From assembly GCA_001917735.1 (NCBI GenBank), contig MNEO01000034.1, forward strand, positions 4,021 to 11,643: a stretch of DNA of 7,623 bases, read 5' to 3'. Positions within the stretch are counted from its first letter, which is position 1. Each line of letters starts with the position of its first letter. This document shows positions 1 through 6,229 of the stretch, piece after piece. The stretch is from Chloroflexi bacterium 13_1_40CM_68_21. GTDB lineage: Bacteria; Chloroflexota; Limnocylindria; P2-11E. The position numbers were made by a program, and so were the translations under genes. The notes below the pieces were generated by a model. That model searched no databases. It worked only from the letters and a program-made list of their open reading frames with translations, and had not been told where the DNA came from.

Positions 1-158
1 GTCCCGGCCGTCGCGGATACGACGACGATGCGCTCGCCCTTCGTTGCCTTGACGATCTCGGCGACACGCAGCAGCGCGGCGGGCGAGGCCACCGAGGTGC
101 CGCCGAACTTGAGAACGGTCCGGGGGGCTTTGCCCCCCGACGATTCCCCACGCGCCAT
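1..158 (-). CDS. lysC: Aspartate kinase, N-terminal 52 residues (cut by left edge)
   Basis: Aspartate kinase phosphorylates L-aspartate with ATP, the first step towards lysine, threonine and methionine, in the cytoplasm. Only the start is visible. After a 14-residue leader comes V-L-K-F-G-G-T-S-V-A (residues 15-24), the signature of the amino-acid-kinase fold in aspartate kinases, followed by a helix and the strand ERIVVVSATAG, which matches the usual VVVSA strand. The start is the ATG at 158-156, which shares its A with the TGA stop of hom (TGATG). I see no other start codon before the signature. Oddity: leader residues 7-13 are encoded by a perfect GC-rich inverted repeat (121-139). The catalytic core and any ACT regulatory domains are beyond the left edge, so the feedback type cannot be told. 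A kinase domain of a fused protein is possible, but the adjacent separate homoserine dehydrogenase argues against a ThrA-type fusion. Confidence 0.93.
   Translation of the reverse strand, partial: MARGESSGGKAPRTVLKFGGTSVASPAALLRVAEIVKATKGERIVVVSATAG
121..139. repeat. Perfect GC-rich inverted repeat (8-bp stem, 3-nt loop) in the lysC 5' coding region
   Basis: Positions 121-128 (CGGGGGGC) and 132-139 (GCCCCCCG) are exact reverse complements around the loop TTT (AAA on the coding strand). In lysC it spans nucleotides +20 to +38 from the A of the ATG, encoding residues 7-13. It lies just before the conserved kinase signature, in a leader that is not part of the family core. On the coding strand it is followed by GACCGTTCTC with no U-tract, so it is not a standard intrinsic terminator. 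It could be a copy of a small dispersed palindrome or an RNA structure affecting lysC translation. Both readings are inference. Confidence 0.75.
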
Positions 159-1120
159 CAGCGGTTCCGCTGCGCGATCTGGATCACGTCGCCGAGTATC
201 GCGGACGCGGTTGCGTCGCCGCCCGCCCCAGGGCCGCTCCAGACGAGCCGTGGGACGAGGTCGCCCTCGAGGGTGATGACGTTCGTCGGACCGGTGGCCT
301 GGCCCTCGAGCGAATCGGCGGAGACCTCTTCCGGTCCCACGCGCGCCTTCGTGGCGCGGTCCCCGAAGTCGGCGACGGCCAGGTAGCGCACCCGCGCGCC
401 GCGCGCGGCAGCCCCTGTCATCTCCGCGGCGGAGATGCCGCGCAGGCTCGCTCGCCGCACGTTGTCAGGATGGAAGTGGCGGCCCTCGAGGATCGATATG
501 AGGATCGCGAGCTTGTAGGCGGCGTCGTGTCCATCGACGTCGTTGGTCGGGTCGGCCTCGGCGTACCCCGCGGCGGTGGCCTCCGCGAGCGCCTCATCGA
601 AGGACTTGCCGGCCTCCATCCGCGAGCAGATGTACGTGGTCGTCCCGTTCAGAAGTCCGCGGAGGACCCGTGGCCGGATCGCGCCGAGGCCCCGCATCCC
701 CGCGATCACGGGCACGGCCGCGGCGACGGCGGCCTCGAAACGTAGCTCGCGCTTCGCCAGGCGCGCCGCCTCGTGCACCGCGTTCCACTCCTTGGCGACG
801 AGTTCTTTGTTCGCCGTGACCACGTGCTTGCTTCTCTCGAACGCCGCCAGCACGAGCTCGCGCGCCGGTTCGGTCCCGCCGATGACCTCGACGACGATCG
901 CGATGTCGGGATCGTCGAGGATGGCGTGCGGGTCCGTCGTGAGCGGCACGTCGCCCGCGTTTCGCGAGCGCTTGGGATCGCGTACGGCCGCGGCCACGAG
1001 CCTGAGGGGACGGCCCGCCGCCGCGTCGATGCGCCGCGAGCGGTCGGCGAACGCGCGGGCCACGGCGGAGCCGACCGTGCCGAGGCCGAGGAGGCCGACG
1101 CCGAGAGCTTTTGCGCTCAC
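158..1120 (-). CDS. hom: Homoserine dehydrogenase, short form without ACT domain
   Basis: Reduces aspartate semialdehyde to homoserine with NAD(P)H, the branch point to threonine and methionine. The 320-residue product starts with a Rossmann motif G-L-G-T-V-G (11-16). It has the VVTANKELVA loop with K105, the G-T-T-T-Y-I segment (159-164), and the catalytic stretch A-E-A-D-P-T-N-D-V-D-G-H-D-A-A-Y-K, in which E188, D199 and K203 have the spacing of yeast E208, D219 and K223. The protein ends at the conserved GPGAGGDATASAILGD block (297-311). Many bacterial enzymes are about 430 residues because they carry a C-terminal ACT domain; none is present here, so threonine feedback through ACT is not expected. 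I chose GTG at 1120 because it gives a GTGA overlap with the methyltransferase stop. An in-frame GTG at 1135 would add five residues. The residues after FEA are V-A-A-A-V-P rather than the more usual V-A-G-G-I-P. Its stop overlaps the lysC start by 1 nt. Confidence 0.95.
   Translation of the reverse strand: MSAKALGVGLLGLGTVGSAVARAFADRSRRIDAAAGRPLRLVAAAVRDPKRSRNAGDVPLTTDPHAILDDPDIAIVVEVIGGTEPARELVLAAFERSKHVVTANKELVAKEWNAVHEAARLAKRELRFEAAVAAAVPVIAGMRGLGAIRPRVLRGLLNGTTTYICSRMEAGKSFDEALAEATAAGYAEADPTNDVDGHDAAYKLAILISILEGRHFHPDNVRRASLRGISAAEMTGAAARGARVRYLAVADFGDRATKARVGPEEVSADSLEGQATGPTNVITLEGDLVPRLVWSGPGAGGDATASAILGDVIQIAQRNR
159..172. repeat. Short inverted repeat abutting the lysC start codon
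   Basis: Positions 159-163 (CAGCG) pair exactly with 168-172 (CGCTG), leaving a four-base loop GTTC that could close by one more G-C pair. It covers the last codons and stop of hom and ends one base before the lysC ATG, so it occupies the region where a ribosome binding site would lie. Ribosomes finishing hom would unfold it. A stem this short in GC-rich DNA can arise by chance. Confidence 0.35.
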
Positions 1121-1887
1121 GAGGGTCGGCCCCACGCGACCATGCCGACGACGTCGAAGCGGACCTTATCGATCTGGTGGCGCGCGAGCACCCCACGTGC
1201 CTCGTGCTCGAACGCCTCGGCACGCTCGCCGAGCGTGGCTCGCGAAAGCGAGCTCGTGCTGGCGAGCATCGCCATGTAGTCGTCGACCGATTGCTCGAAC
1301 GGCACGGGCCGGGTCCGGTGCCCGCCTTCCCGCTCGAAGTGGCCCGTGGCTTCGAGATTCGCGAGGAGCGCGGCGAAGTCATCGTGATGCTCCAGGGCCG
1401 AGTGTCGCCGAACGACCGACACGAACTCGTCCCGGTACAAAGCTTGGGGATGCACGTTCTCCATGTCGATGATGGCCAGCCGTGCGCTCGGGGCGAGCGC
1501 GTCCCGAAAGCGCGGCATGACGATGTCAGGTTCCATCCAGTGGATGCTCGCGCCCGCGGTGATGAGGCCGTAGGGTGGCGCAAGCGGACCGTCCTCTGCG
1601 GTTCCGAGGATCCAGCGAATGCGGGGCTGTTGGCCCGCAAGCCGCCGAGCCTCTCGGAGCATCGCCTCGGACGGATCGAGCGCATCCACGCGGACGGCGA
1701 AGGCGGCCAGTCCCCGTGTGATCGCACCGCTCCCGCACCCTGCGTCGAGCACGGTTCGCGGTGAGGCGAGGAGACCCTCGAGGACGGCAAAGACCTCGGC
1801 CGGATATGGCGGGCGATACAGGTAGTTCCGCACCACATCTGCGTCGGCGAACGCTCGGCGCAGCTCCCGCGGGTAATTGACGCTCAT
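1117..1887 (-). CDS. Class I SAM-dependent methyltransferase, substrate unknown
   Basis: A 256-residue cytoplasmic methyltransferase of the UbiE/methyltransferase-11 kind. Motif I is V-L-D-A-G-C-G-S-G (46-54), which binds S-adenosylmethionine. The following strand V-D-A-L-D-P-S-E-A-M has D71 at the usual position for contacting the ribose. A third strand, I-T-A-G-A-S-I-H-W-M (109-118), resembles the S-x-H-W segment of trans-aconitate-methyltransferase-like proteins. The C-terminal half has the hydrophobic and aromatic cap typical of small-molecule enzymes (QSVDDYMAMLAS near 199-210). There is no membrane segment or signal peptide. The start is ATG at 1887, overlapping the cinA stop as ATGA, with GGAG at 1902-1899 about 11 nt upstream. 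An upstream in-frame extension to 1962 falls inside cinA and is rejected. It lies between cinA and hom with 4-nt overlaps on both sides, so it is co-translated with the aspartate-pathway genes. The substrate cannot be assigned from sequence. Confidence 0.88.
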   Translation of the reverse strand: MSVNYPRELRRAFADADVVRNYLYRPPYPAEVFAVLEGLLASPRTVLDAGCGSGAITRGLAAFAVRVDALDPSEAMLREARRLAGQQPRIRWILGTAEDGPLAPPYGLITAGASIHWMEPDIVMPRFRDALAPSARLAIIDMENVHPQALYRDEFVSVVRRHSALEHHDDFAALLANLEATGHFEREGGHRTRPVPFEQSVDDYMAMLASTSSLSRATLGERAEAFEHEARGVLARHQIDKVRFDVVGMVAWGRPS

Positions 1888-2387
1888 CCGATCGCTTTCT
1901 CCAGCAGATCGAGCACGGCGCCGACCGAGGCGAGGCGATTGCCCTCGCGGTCGTACGGCCACACGTGCTTCTTCACCGCCGAGTGCGCGTCGCTGTCGAC
2001 GGCCACGTAAGTGAGGCCCACCGGCTTTCCGGGTGTCGCGCCGCCGGGGCCGGCGATCCCGGTGACGCCCAGACCGATCTTCGCGCCGAGCCTTTCGCGC
2101 GCGCCGCGCGCGAGCGCACCCGCCACGACCGATGACACCGCGCCATGACCATGGATGAGGTCGGGCGCGACGTCGGCGAAGATCGTCTTCGCTTCGTTGG
2201 AGTACACGACGGCGCCGCCCTGGAAATGCGCGCTCGCGCCGCTATGCACCGTCAGGACGGCCGCGAGGAGGCCGCCCGTGCACGACTCGGCGGCAGCGAC
2301 CGTGAGCTTGCGGCGGAGAAGACGCCTATGCAGCGGCTCCATCCGCTCTTCGAGCTCGGGCAAGGTGGGTGGTCGTTTAGGTGGCAC
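1884..2387 (-). CDS. pncC: Stand-alone CinA C-terminal domain protein (PncC-type nicotinamide-nucleotide amidase)
   Basis: In proven members this domain hydrolyses nicotinamide mononucleotide to nicotinate mononucleotide and ammonia, recycling pyridine nucleotides. The 167-residue product has the family hallmarks: A-E-S-C-T-G-G (33-39, containing S35), the strand G-G-A-V-V-Y-S-N-E-A-K (57-67, with the conserved lysine K67), the acidic and glycine-rich G-V-T-G-I-A-G-P-G-G loop, and K-P-V-G-L-T-Y-V-A-V. The length matches stand-alone PncC/YgaD proteins (about 165 residues). The N-terminal molybdopterin-binding-like half found in full CinA (about 410 residues) is absent. The start is taken as GTG at 2387, giving an 11-nt overlap with pgsA. 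An ATG at 2342 (giving 152 residues) is a real alternative because neither has a convincing Shine-Dalgarno. The pgsA-cinA pairing is widespread; the recA that often follows is not present here. Confidence 0.92.
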   Translation of the reverse strand: MPPKRPPTLPELEERMEPLHRRLLRRKLTVAAAESCTGGLLAAVLTVHSGASAHFQGGAVVYSNEAKTIFADVAPDLIHGHGAVSSVVAGALARGARERLGAKIGLGVTGIAGPGGATPGKPVGLTYVAVDSDAHSAVKKHVWPYDREGNRLASVGAVLDLLEKAIG

Positions 2388-2880
2388 GGCGTACGAGCAT
2401 GACGCCTGAGACCACCGTGAGCGCGACGGCCGCCGTGAGGAGCGCGCTTGCGCCTGCCGCCAGGCCTGCTGCGGGCCACGCCCCGGCGGCGAGGAGGGCG
2501 GCGATCGCGGCGACCTGCAAGATCGTCTTCAGCTTGCCATCCGCCGTCGCGGCGACCGTCTGCTGCGCGCGGGCCCGGAGCTCGACGGCGATGAGCTCGC
2601 GCGCGGCGACGACACCGACCGCCCAGAGCGGCGCAGCGCCGCGGACCGCGAGCGCCGCGAGTACGCCGACGACGAGGATCTTGTCGGCGAGCGGGTCGAG
2701 GAAGGTGCCAAGAGGTGTGATCTCATTCCGCCGGCGGGCGAGAGCGCCGTCGGCGAAGTCGGTCGCCGCGGCGCAGAGGAACAACAGGAGCGCGCCGGCA
2801 AGATCACTGAGCGCGATGAGCCAGACGATGGGCGCGAGCGAGACGGCGCGAGTGATCGAGAGGGCGTTTGGAAGCGTCAC
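2377..2880 (-). CDS. pgsA: CDP-diacylglycerol-glycerol-3-phosphate 3-phosphatidyltransferase
   Basis: This membrane enzyme joins CDP-diacylglycerol to glycerol-3-phosphate, giving phosphatidylglycerophosphate, the precursor of phosphatidylglycerol and cardiolipin. The 167-residue product begins M-T-L-P-N-A-L-S-I-T-R, matching the family N-terminus (N-L-P-N-x-L-T-x-x-R). The CDP-alcohol phosphotransferase motif D-x2-D-G-x2-A-R-x8-G-x3-D-x3-D is complete at residues 41-66 (D41, D44, G45, A48, R49, G58, D62, D66). Family blocks A-R-E-L-I (93-97) and G-K-L-K-T (115-119) follow. Hydrophobic segments lie near residues 12-40, 68-92 and 118-163, consistent with a multi-pass protein. It is slightly shorter than the usual 180-190 residues. 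The start is GTG at 2880, overlapping the rodZ stop as GTGA, with no clear Shine-Dalgarno, so translation probably depends on coupling. A long in-frame extension upstream to 3081 lies inside rodZ and is rejected. Confidence 0.95.
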   Translation of the reverse strand: MTLPNALSITRAVSLAPIVWLIALSDLAGALLLFLCAAATDFADGALARRRNEITPLGTFLDPLADKILVVGVLAALAVRGAAPLWAVGVVAARELIAVELRARAQQTVAATADGKLKTILQVAAIAALLAAGAWPAAGLAAGASALLTAAVALTVVSGVMLVRRAT

Positions 2881-4052
2881 TGCGCTAGGAAGACGCGCTC
2901 GACGACCTCCCCTTGGCGTCCGAGGCTCGCGATGAGCTGGCCGTTGTAGATGACCTGCGTGTTGGCGGCGTTGCCGCTCTTGATGCGCACCTCTTTGCCG
3001 GTGAAGACCGCGGTCTCTCCGGGGTGGTACACCCGGCCGGTCCCTTGAACGTCGGTCCCGTCGACCGTCGCGAGGATCCACGCGTCGCCGCCATTCACGA
3101 ACACGTTCACCACGGCCGCGGTGTATGCGACGACGACGTTGCGCGTCTCCTCGACCGTTCCACCGGTGCTGTTCCGGGCCACGACGCGGAACGACTGCGG
3201 GCCCGCCGTCAGGTAGTAGCGCGCGGTGAATGTCCCGTCCACGCTCACGCTCACGGGGGTGTTGTTCACCTGCACGCTCGTCACGCTGCGATCGACGCGG
3301 CCGCTGACGGGAACAAAGGTGTTCGTGAACGTCGCGCCGTTCGCCGGTTGCTCGACGGCGAGGATCGGTGGACTGGTGATCCCGGTGGCCGGCGCCTGGT
3401 ATTGGATGGTCCGGCTGACACGGTTCGTCTTCCCAGCGGTGTCCAGCACTTCGATGACAACGTGGTTCGAGCCGGGCTTAAGCGCGACCGTCGTGCTGAA
3501 CCTGCCGTCGAAGCCCGGGCGGATGTCGCCGAAGACATCGGGGCCGGGGAAGACGTTCACCGTGACGCGTCCCTCGGGGACGGTGACGCCGCGCACGGTG
3601 AGCTCCGCGCTCGCAGCGAGGCCGTCGCTGGCCGGATCCGTGATCTCGAGACGCGGAAGCGTGGCGAACGTCGTGAGCTGGTAGTAGATGTAGCCGACGA
3701 AGAGGCCCACGAAGGCCAGCATGATCACCGGTACGAAGATCACCGGTCTGAAGACGAGGCTGCGGCGCGCGATCGGACGGTACGGTTTGAACGTGCGCGT
3801 TTGCAGCGGCTCGGCCGGGCGTCCGCTCTCGTGGTGGTACAGCGTGAGGAGCTCGTCGGTCTCGAGGTCGAGGTACTCCGCGTAGTTGCGGAGGAACCCG
3901 CGCGTGTAGACCGGCCCGGGCAGCGACTGGTAGTCGCCATCCTCGAGCGCCTTCAGGAACTTCTCGCGGATCCGCGTGTCGGCCGCCGCCTGCTCGAGGG
4001 TGATGCCTTTCCGCTCGCGCTGGGCGCGCAGCCGCTCGCCGAGCTTGCTCAC
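2877..4052 (-). CDS. rodZ: RodZ-like protein: HTH, one membrane segment, two Ig-like domains, DUF4115
   Basis: RodZ proteins are single-pass membrane proteins that link MreB filaments to the cell-wall elongation machinery. The 391-residue product shows, in order: a RodZ-type helix-turn-helix domain (1-71, with E-R-L-R-A-Q-R-E-R-K-G-I-T-L-E and Y-T-R-G-F-L-R-N-Y-A); a basic juxtamembrane stretch (85-103); one transmembrane helix (about 103-125); a first Ig-like beta domain (about 133-219, ending in L-K-P-G-S-N-H-V-V-I-E-V-L-D-T-A-G-K-T-N); a second (about 229-312); and a C-terminal DUF4115-type domain (about 316-388, with S-G-N-A-A-N-T-Q-V-I-Y-N-G). The N-terminus is cytoplasmic and the beta domains outside by family topology. 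E. coli RodZ (337 residues) lacks this double Ig-like section. The start is GTG at 4052, overlapping the ftsK stop as GTGA, with GAGG ten bases upstream. The position between ftsK and pgsA matches ymfM of Bacillus. A transcriptional role is unlikely. Confidence 0.9.
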   Translation of the reverse strand: MSKLGERLRAQRERKGITLEQAAADTRIREKFLKALEDGDYQSLPGPVYTRGFLRNYAEYLDLETDELLTLYHHESGRPAEPLQTRTFKPYRPIARRSLVFRPVIFVPVIMLAFVGLFVGYIYYQLTTFATLPRLEITDPASDGLAASAELTVRGVTVPEGRVTVNVFPGPDVFGDIRPGFDGRFSTTVALKPGSNHVVIEVLDTAGKTNRVSRTIQYQAPATGITSPPILAVEQPANGATFTNTFVPVSGRVDRSVTSVQVNNTPVSVSVDGTFTARYYLTAGPQSFRVVARNSTGGTVEETRNVVVAYTAAVVNVFVNGGDAWILATVDGTDVQGTGRVYHPGETAVFTGKEVRIKSGNAANTQVIYNGQLIASLGRQGEVVERVFLAQ

Positions 4053-6229
4053 GTCTCGCGCGCCTCGCGCGCCACGCCATAGACCTCGCGCATCTTTCCG
4101 GGACCTTGCGAGGGTCCGATGACCCCGTTGCGCTCCATGATGTCGATGAGCCGGCCCGCGCGCGCGAAGCCGATCGTCATCTTCCGCTGCAGCATCGAAA
4201 CGGACGCTTGACCCGCGCGCTGAACGATGTCGATGGCCTCCTCGTAACGGTCGTCGTCGATGTCATCGCCCTCGTCGTCGCGCGCCCGCGCGCGCTCCTT
4301 GTCTTCGAGAATGGACATGTCGTAGCGCGGGTCCCGCTGCTGCTTCCAGTGACGGATGACGACGTCGATCTCGGCATCCGAGACGAACGCGCCCTGGGCC
4401 CTGACGGGCTTGGCTGAGTCGGGAGCCATCCAGAGCATGTCGCCGCGGCCGAGGAGCTTCTCCGCGCCGGTCATGTCGATGATCGTGCGCGAATCGACCG
4501 CCGACGCGGTAGCAAACGCGATGCGAGCGGGGATGTTCGCCTTGATCAGGCCGGTGATGACGTCGACGGACGGCCGCTGCGTCCCGAGGACAAGGTGAAT
4601 GCCGGTCGCGCGGGCCAGCTGTGCGATCCGGGTGATCTGCTTTTCCACCTGGATCGGCGCCTGGAGCATCAGATCGGCGAGCTCGTCGATGATGAGGATG
4701 ACATACGGGACCCGGTCGCCTCCCGTCTGCTTCTCGTTGTACGTCGCGATGTTGCGCGCGCCCATCCGTGCAAAGAGGCGGTAACGGCGGTCCATCTCGC
4801 TGGTCGTCCAATAGAGCACGTTCAAGATCTGGGCCGACTCGTGCATCACCGGGACGACCAGGTGCGGAACGCCATTGAACCCGGGAAAGTCGACCCGTTT
4901 GAGGTCTCCGATCAGGATGCGGACCTCATCTGGCGTCGCCTGCATCAGGAGGCTGGTGAGGATCGAGCCGATGCACACGCTCTTGCCCGAGCCGGTCTGC
5001 CCGGCGATGAGGAGGTGCGGCAGCTTCGCGAGGTCGGTAACGATCGCCGCGCCGGCGACGTCCTTCCCGAGCCCGACGGTCAGCTTCGAGGGTGAGCCTT
5101 TGAACTCGGCGCTCTCGGCGACGTCACGCAAGGAGACAACCCCGATCGCCATGTTGGGAATCTCGATGCCGACGACGCTCTTTCCCGGGATGGGCGCCTC
5201 GATGCGCAGCGTGCGCGCCGCGAGGGCAAGCGCGAGATCGTCCGCGAGCGCCTCGATGCGCGAGAGCTTCACGCCGGCGGCAGGCTTGAGCTCGTAGCGC
5301 GTCACCACCGGTCCCACGCTCACCTCGACGACGGTGGCGGTGATGTCGAAGTTGGCGAGCGTCTCTTCGATCACGCGCTTGTTGCGCATGACCTCATCTT
5401 TTCCAGAGCGCGCCGCGGAGCCCTCCGCGAGAAGATCGAGGGACGGTAAGACCCACGGCTTCTCCGGGGGGTCGGCATGGAGGACGCCTTCGGCAGCGAC
5501 GGCAGCCGACGGCAGGCCCGCTACGGACACCGCAAACGGCTCGCGTAAAGAGGGTTTCGGAGGCTGAGCGGGTTCGGTAGTCGGCGCGAACAGAGGCTCG
5601 CGACGCTGCTTCTGCTCCGGCAGGTTGATGCGGAGCTGCTGAGGCGGCCCTTCCTCGTCGTCGCCCAGCCGGTCGAAACGGCTGGCGGTGCCGCCCGGGA
5701 TGATCGTGCCGGGGCGGAGCGCGGCGATCGCTTGACGCTGCCGCCACGCCGGCCTGAGCAGATCGGCGATCGTGCGGTTCGCGGCGATCACGATCCCGAC
5801 GAGAAGCAGCGCGCCGAGCGATATCGGCGCACCGATCTGGCCGAAGAGCGCTGCGGCGCCCTTGGCGACGCCGCCTCCGACATAGCCGCCGGCGACATCG
5901 TCACGCACGTAGTGGCGCGTAAGCCCAAGCAGCGCGACCACGACGACAATCCCGCCCAGGATCGGCAGAACGGTCTCGCGTCGCACGAAGCCGAACCAGA
6001 GCTCGAGCGCCACGGCCCCGAGCAGGATCGGCACGAGAAACGCGGCCCAGCCGAGCAAAGCGAAGAGCGCCGACCGCCACCACTGCAAGACCGCGCCCTG
6101 GTCGGTCGCCAGCGCGACCGCCGAGAGGACGGCGAACGCGACGACGGCGATGGCACCGATCTCGTCGCGGATGCGCGGTTCGATCGCCGGGGTCGCGCCT
6201 CTGCGGCGCGAAGCGGTCCTCCTCGCCAT
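4049..6229 (-). CDS. ftsK: FtsK/SpoIIIE-family DNA translocase
   Basis: A membrane-anchored hexameric ATPase that pumps chromosomal DNA across the closing division septum. The 726-residue product has a basic N-terminus, four hydrophobic segments (about 24-42, 53-78, 85-103, 132-150), a Pro/Glu-rich linker of only about 100 residues (about 165-265, as in short SpoIIIE-type proteins), then the motor. Walker A is G-Q-T-G-S-G-K-S (410-417). Walker B is V-I-L-I-I-D-E-L-A-D (D515, E516). The family block G-T-Q-R-P-S-V-D-V-I-T-G-L-I-K-A-N-I-P follows. The C-terminal winged-helix gamma domain covers about 658-720 (Q-A-S-V-S-M-L-Q-R-K). Within it the DNA-reading helix is F-A-R-A-G-R-L-I-D (688-696), where E. 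coli has Y-N-R-A-A-R-I-x-E. The start is ATG at 6229, overlapping the RNase J stop as TGATG, with AGG nearby; a TTG one codon earlier is less likely. The stop overlaps rodZ by 4 nt. Confidence 0.97.
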   Translation of the reverse strand: MARRTASRRRGATPAIEPRIRDEIGAIAVVAFAVLSAVALATDQGAVLQWWRSALFALLGWAAFLVPILLGAVALELWFGFVRRETVLPILGGIVVVVALLGLTRHYVRDDVAGGYVGGGVAKGAAALFGQIGAPISLGALLLVGIVIAANRTIADLLRPAWRQRQAIAALRPGTIIPGGTASRFDRLGDDEEGPPQQLRINLPEQKQRREPLFAPTTEPAQPPKPSLREPFAVSVAGLPSAAVAAEGVLHADPPEKPWVLPSLDLLAEGSAARSGKDEVMRNKRVIEETLANFDITATVVEVSVGPVVTRYELKPAAGVKLSRIEALADDLALALAARTLRIEAPIPGKSVVGIEIPNMAIGVVSLRDVAESAEFKGSPSKLTVGLGKDVAGAAIVTDLAKLPHLLIAGQTGSGKSVCIGSILTSLLMQATPDEVRILIGDLKRVDFPGFNGVPHLVVPVMHESAQILNVLYWTTSEMDRRYRLFARMGARNIATYNEKQTGGDRVPYVILIIDELADLMLQAPIQVEKQITRIAQLARATGIHLVLGTQRPSVDVITGLIKANIPARIAFATASAVDSRTIIDMTGAEKLLGRGDMLWMAPDSAKPVRAQGAFVSDAEIDVVIRHWKQQRDPRYDMSILEDKERARARDDEGDDIDDDRYEEAIDIVQRAGQASVSMLQRKMTIGFARAGRLIDIMERNGVIGPSQGPGKMREVYGVAREARET

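Noticed and set aside
121..139. Possible intrinsic terminator
   Set aside because: No U-rich stretch follows the stem on the coding strand, and it lies inside the lysC reading frame ahead of the conserved core.
391..410. Alternating CG run resembling a Z-DNA tract
   Set aside because: Explained by Arg/Ala codons of hom in a high-GC genome; similar runs recur near 2098-2118 and 4055-4075 within coding sequence.
419..437. Palindrome CATCTCCGC / GCGGAGATG with a one-base centre inside hom
   Set aside because: It encodes ordinary homoserine dehydrogenase sequence (I-S-A-A-E-M), has no flanking signal, and is plausible by chance in GC-rich coding DNA.
543..1472. 309-codon plus-strand open frame across the hom/methyltransferase junction
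   Set aside because: Ser/Arg/Ala-rich low-complexity translation crossing two well-supported genes; a GC-bias shadow.
594..1838. 414-codon minus-strand open frame overlapping the methyltransferase and hom
   Set aside because: Arg/Ser/Pro-rich out-of-frame translation with no motif, while the other minus frame encodes two clear enzymes.
1888..1962. Upstream in-frame extension of the methyltransferase
   Set aside because: It is Arg-rich, lies within cinA, and the ATG at 1887 has an ATGA overlap and a GGAG upstream.
2881..3081. Upstream in-frame extension of pgsA
   Set aside because: It lies inside rodZ, is Arg/Asp-rich without family match, and the GTG at 2880 gives the expected PgsA N-terminus.
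2913..4082. 389-codon open frame on the plus strand opposite rodZ
   Set aside because: Its translation is rich in Arg, Asp, Val and His with no recognisable domain. It exactly mirrors the rodZ coding frame, where high third-position GC removes stop codons on the opposite strand.
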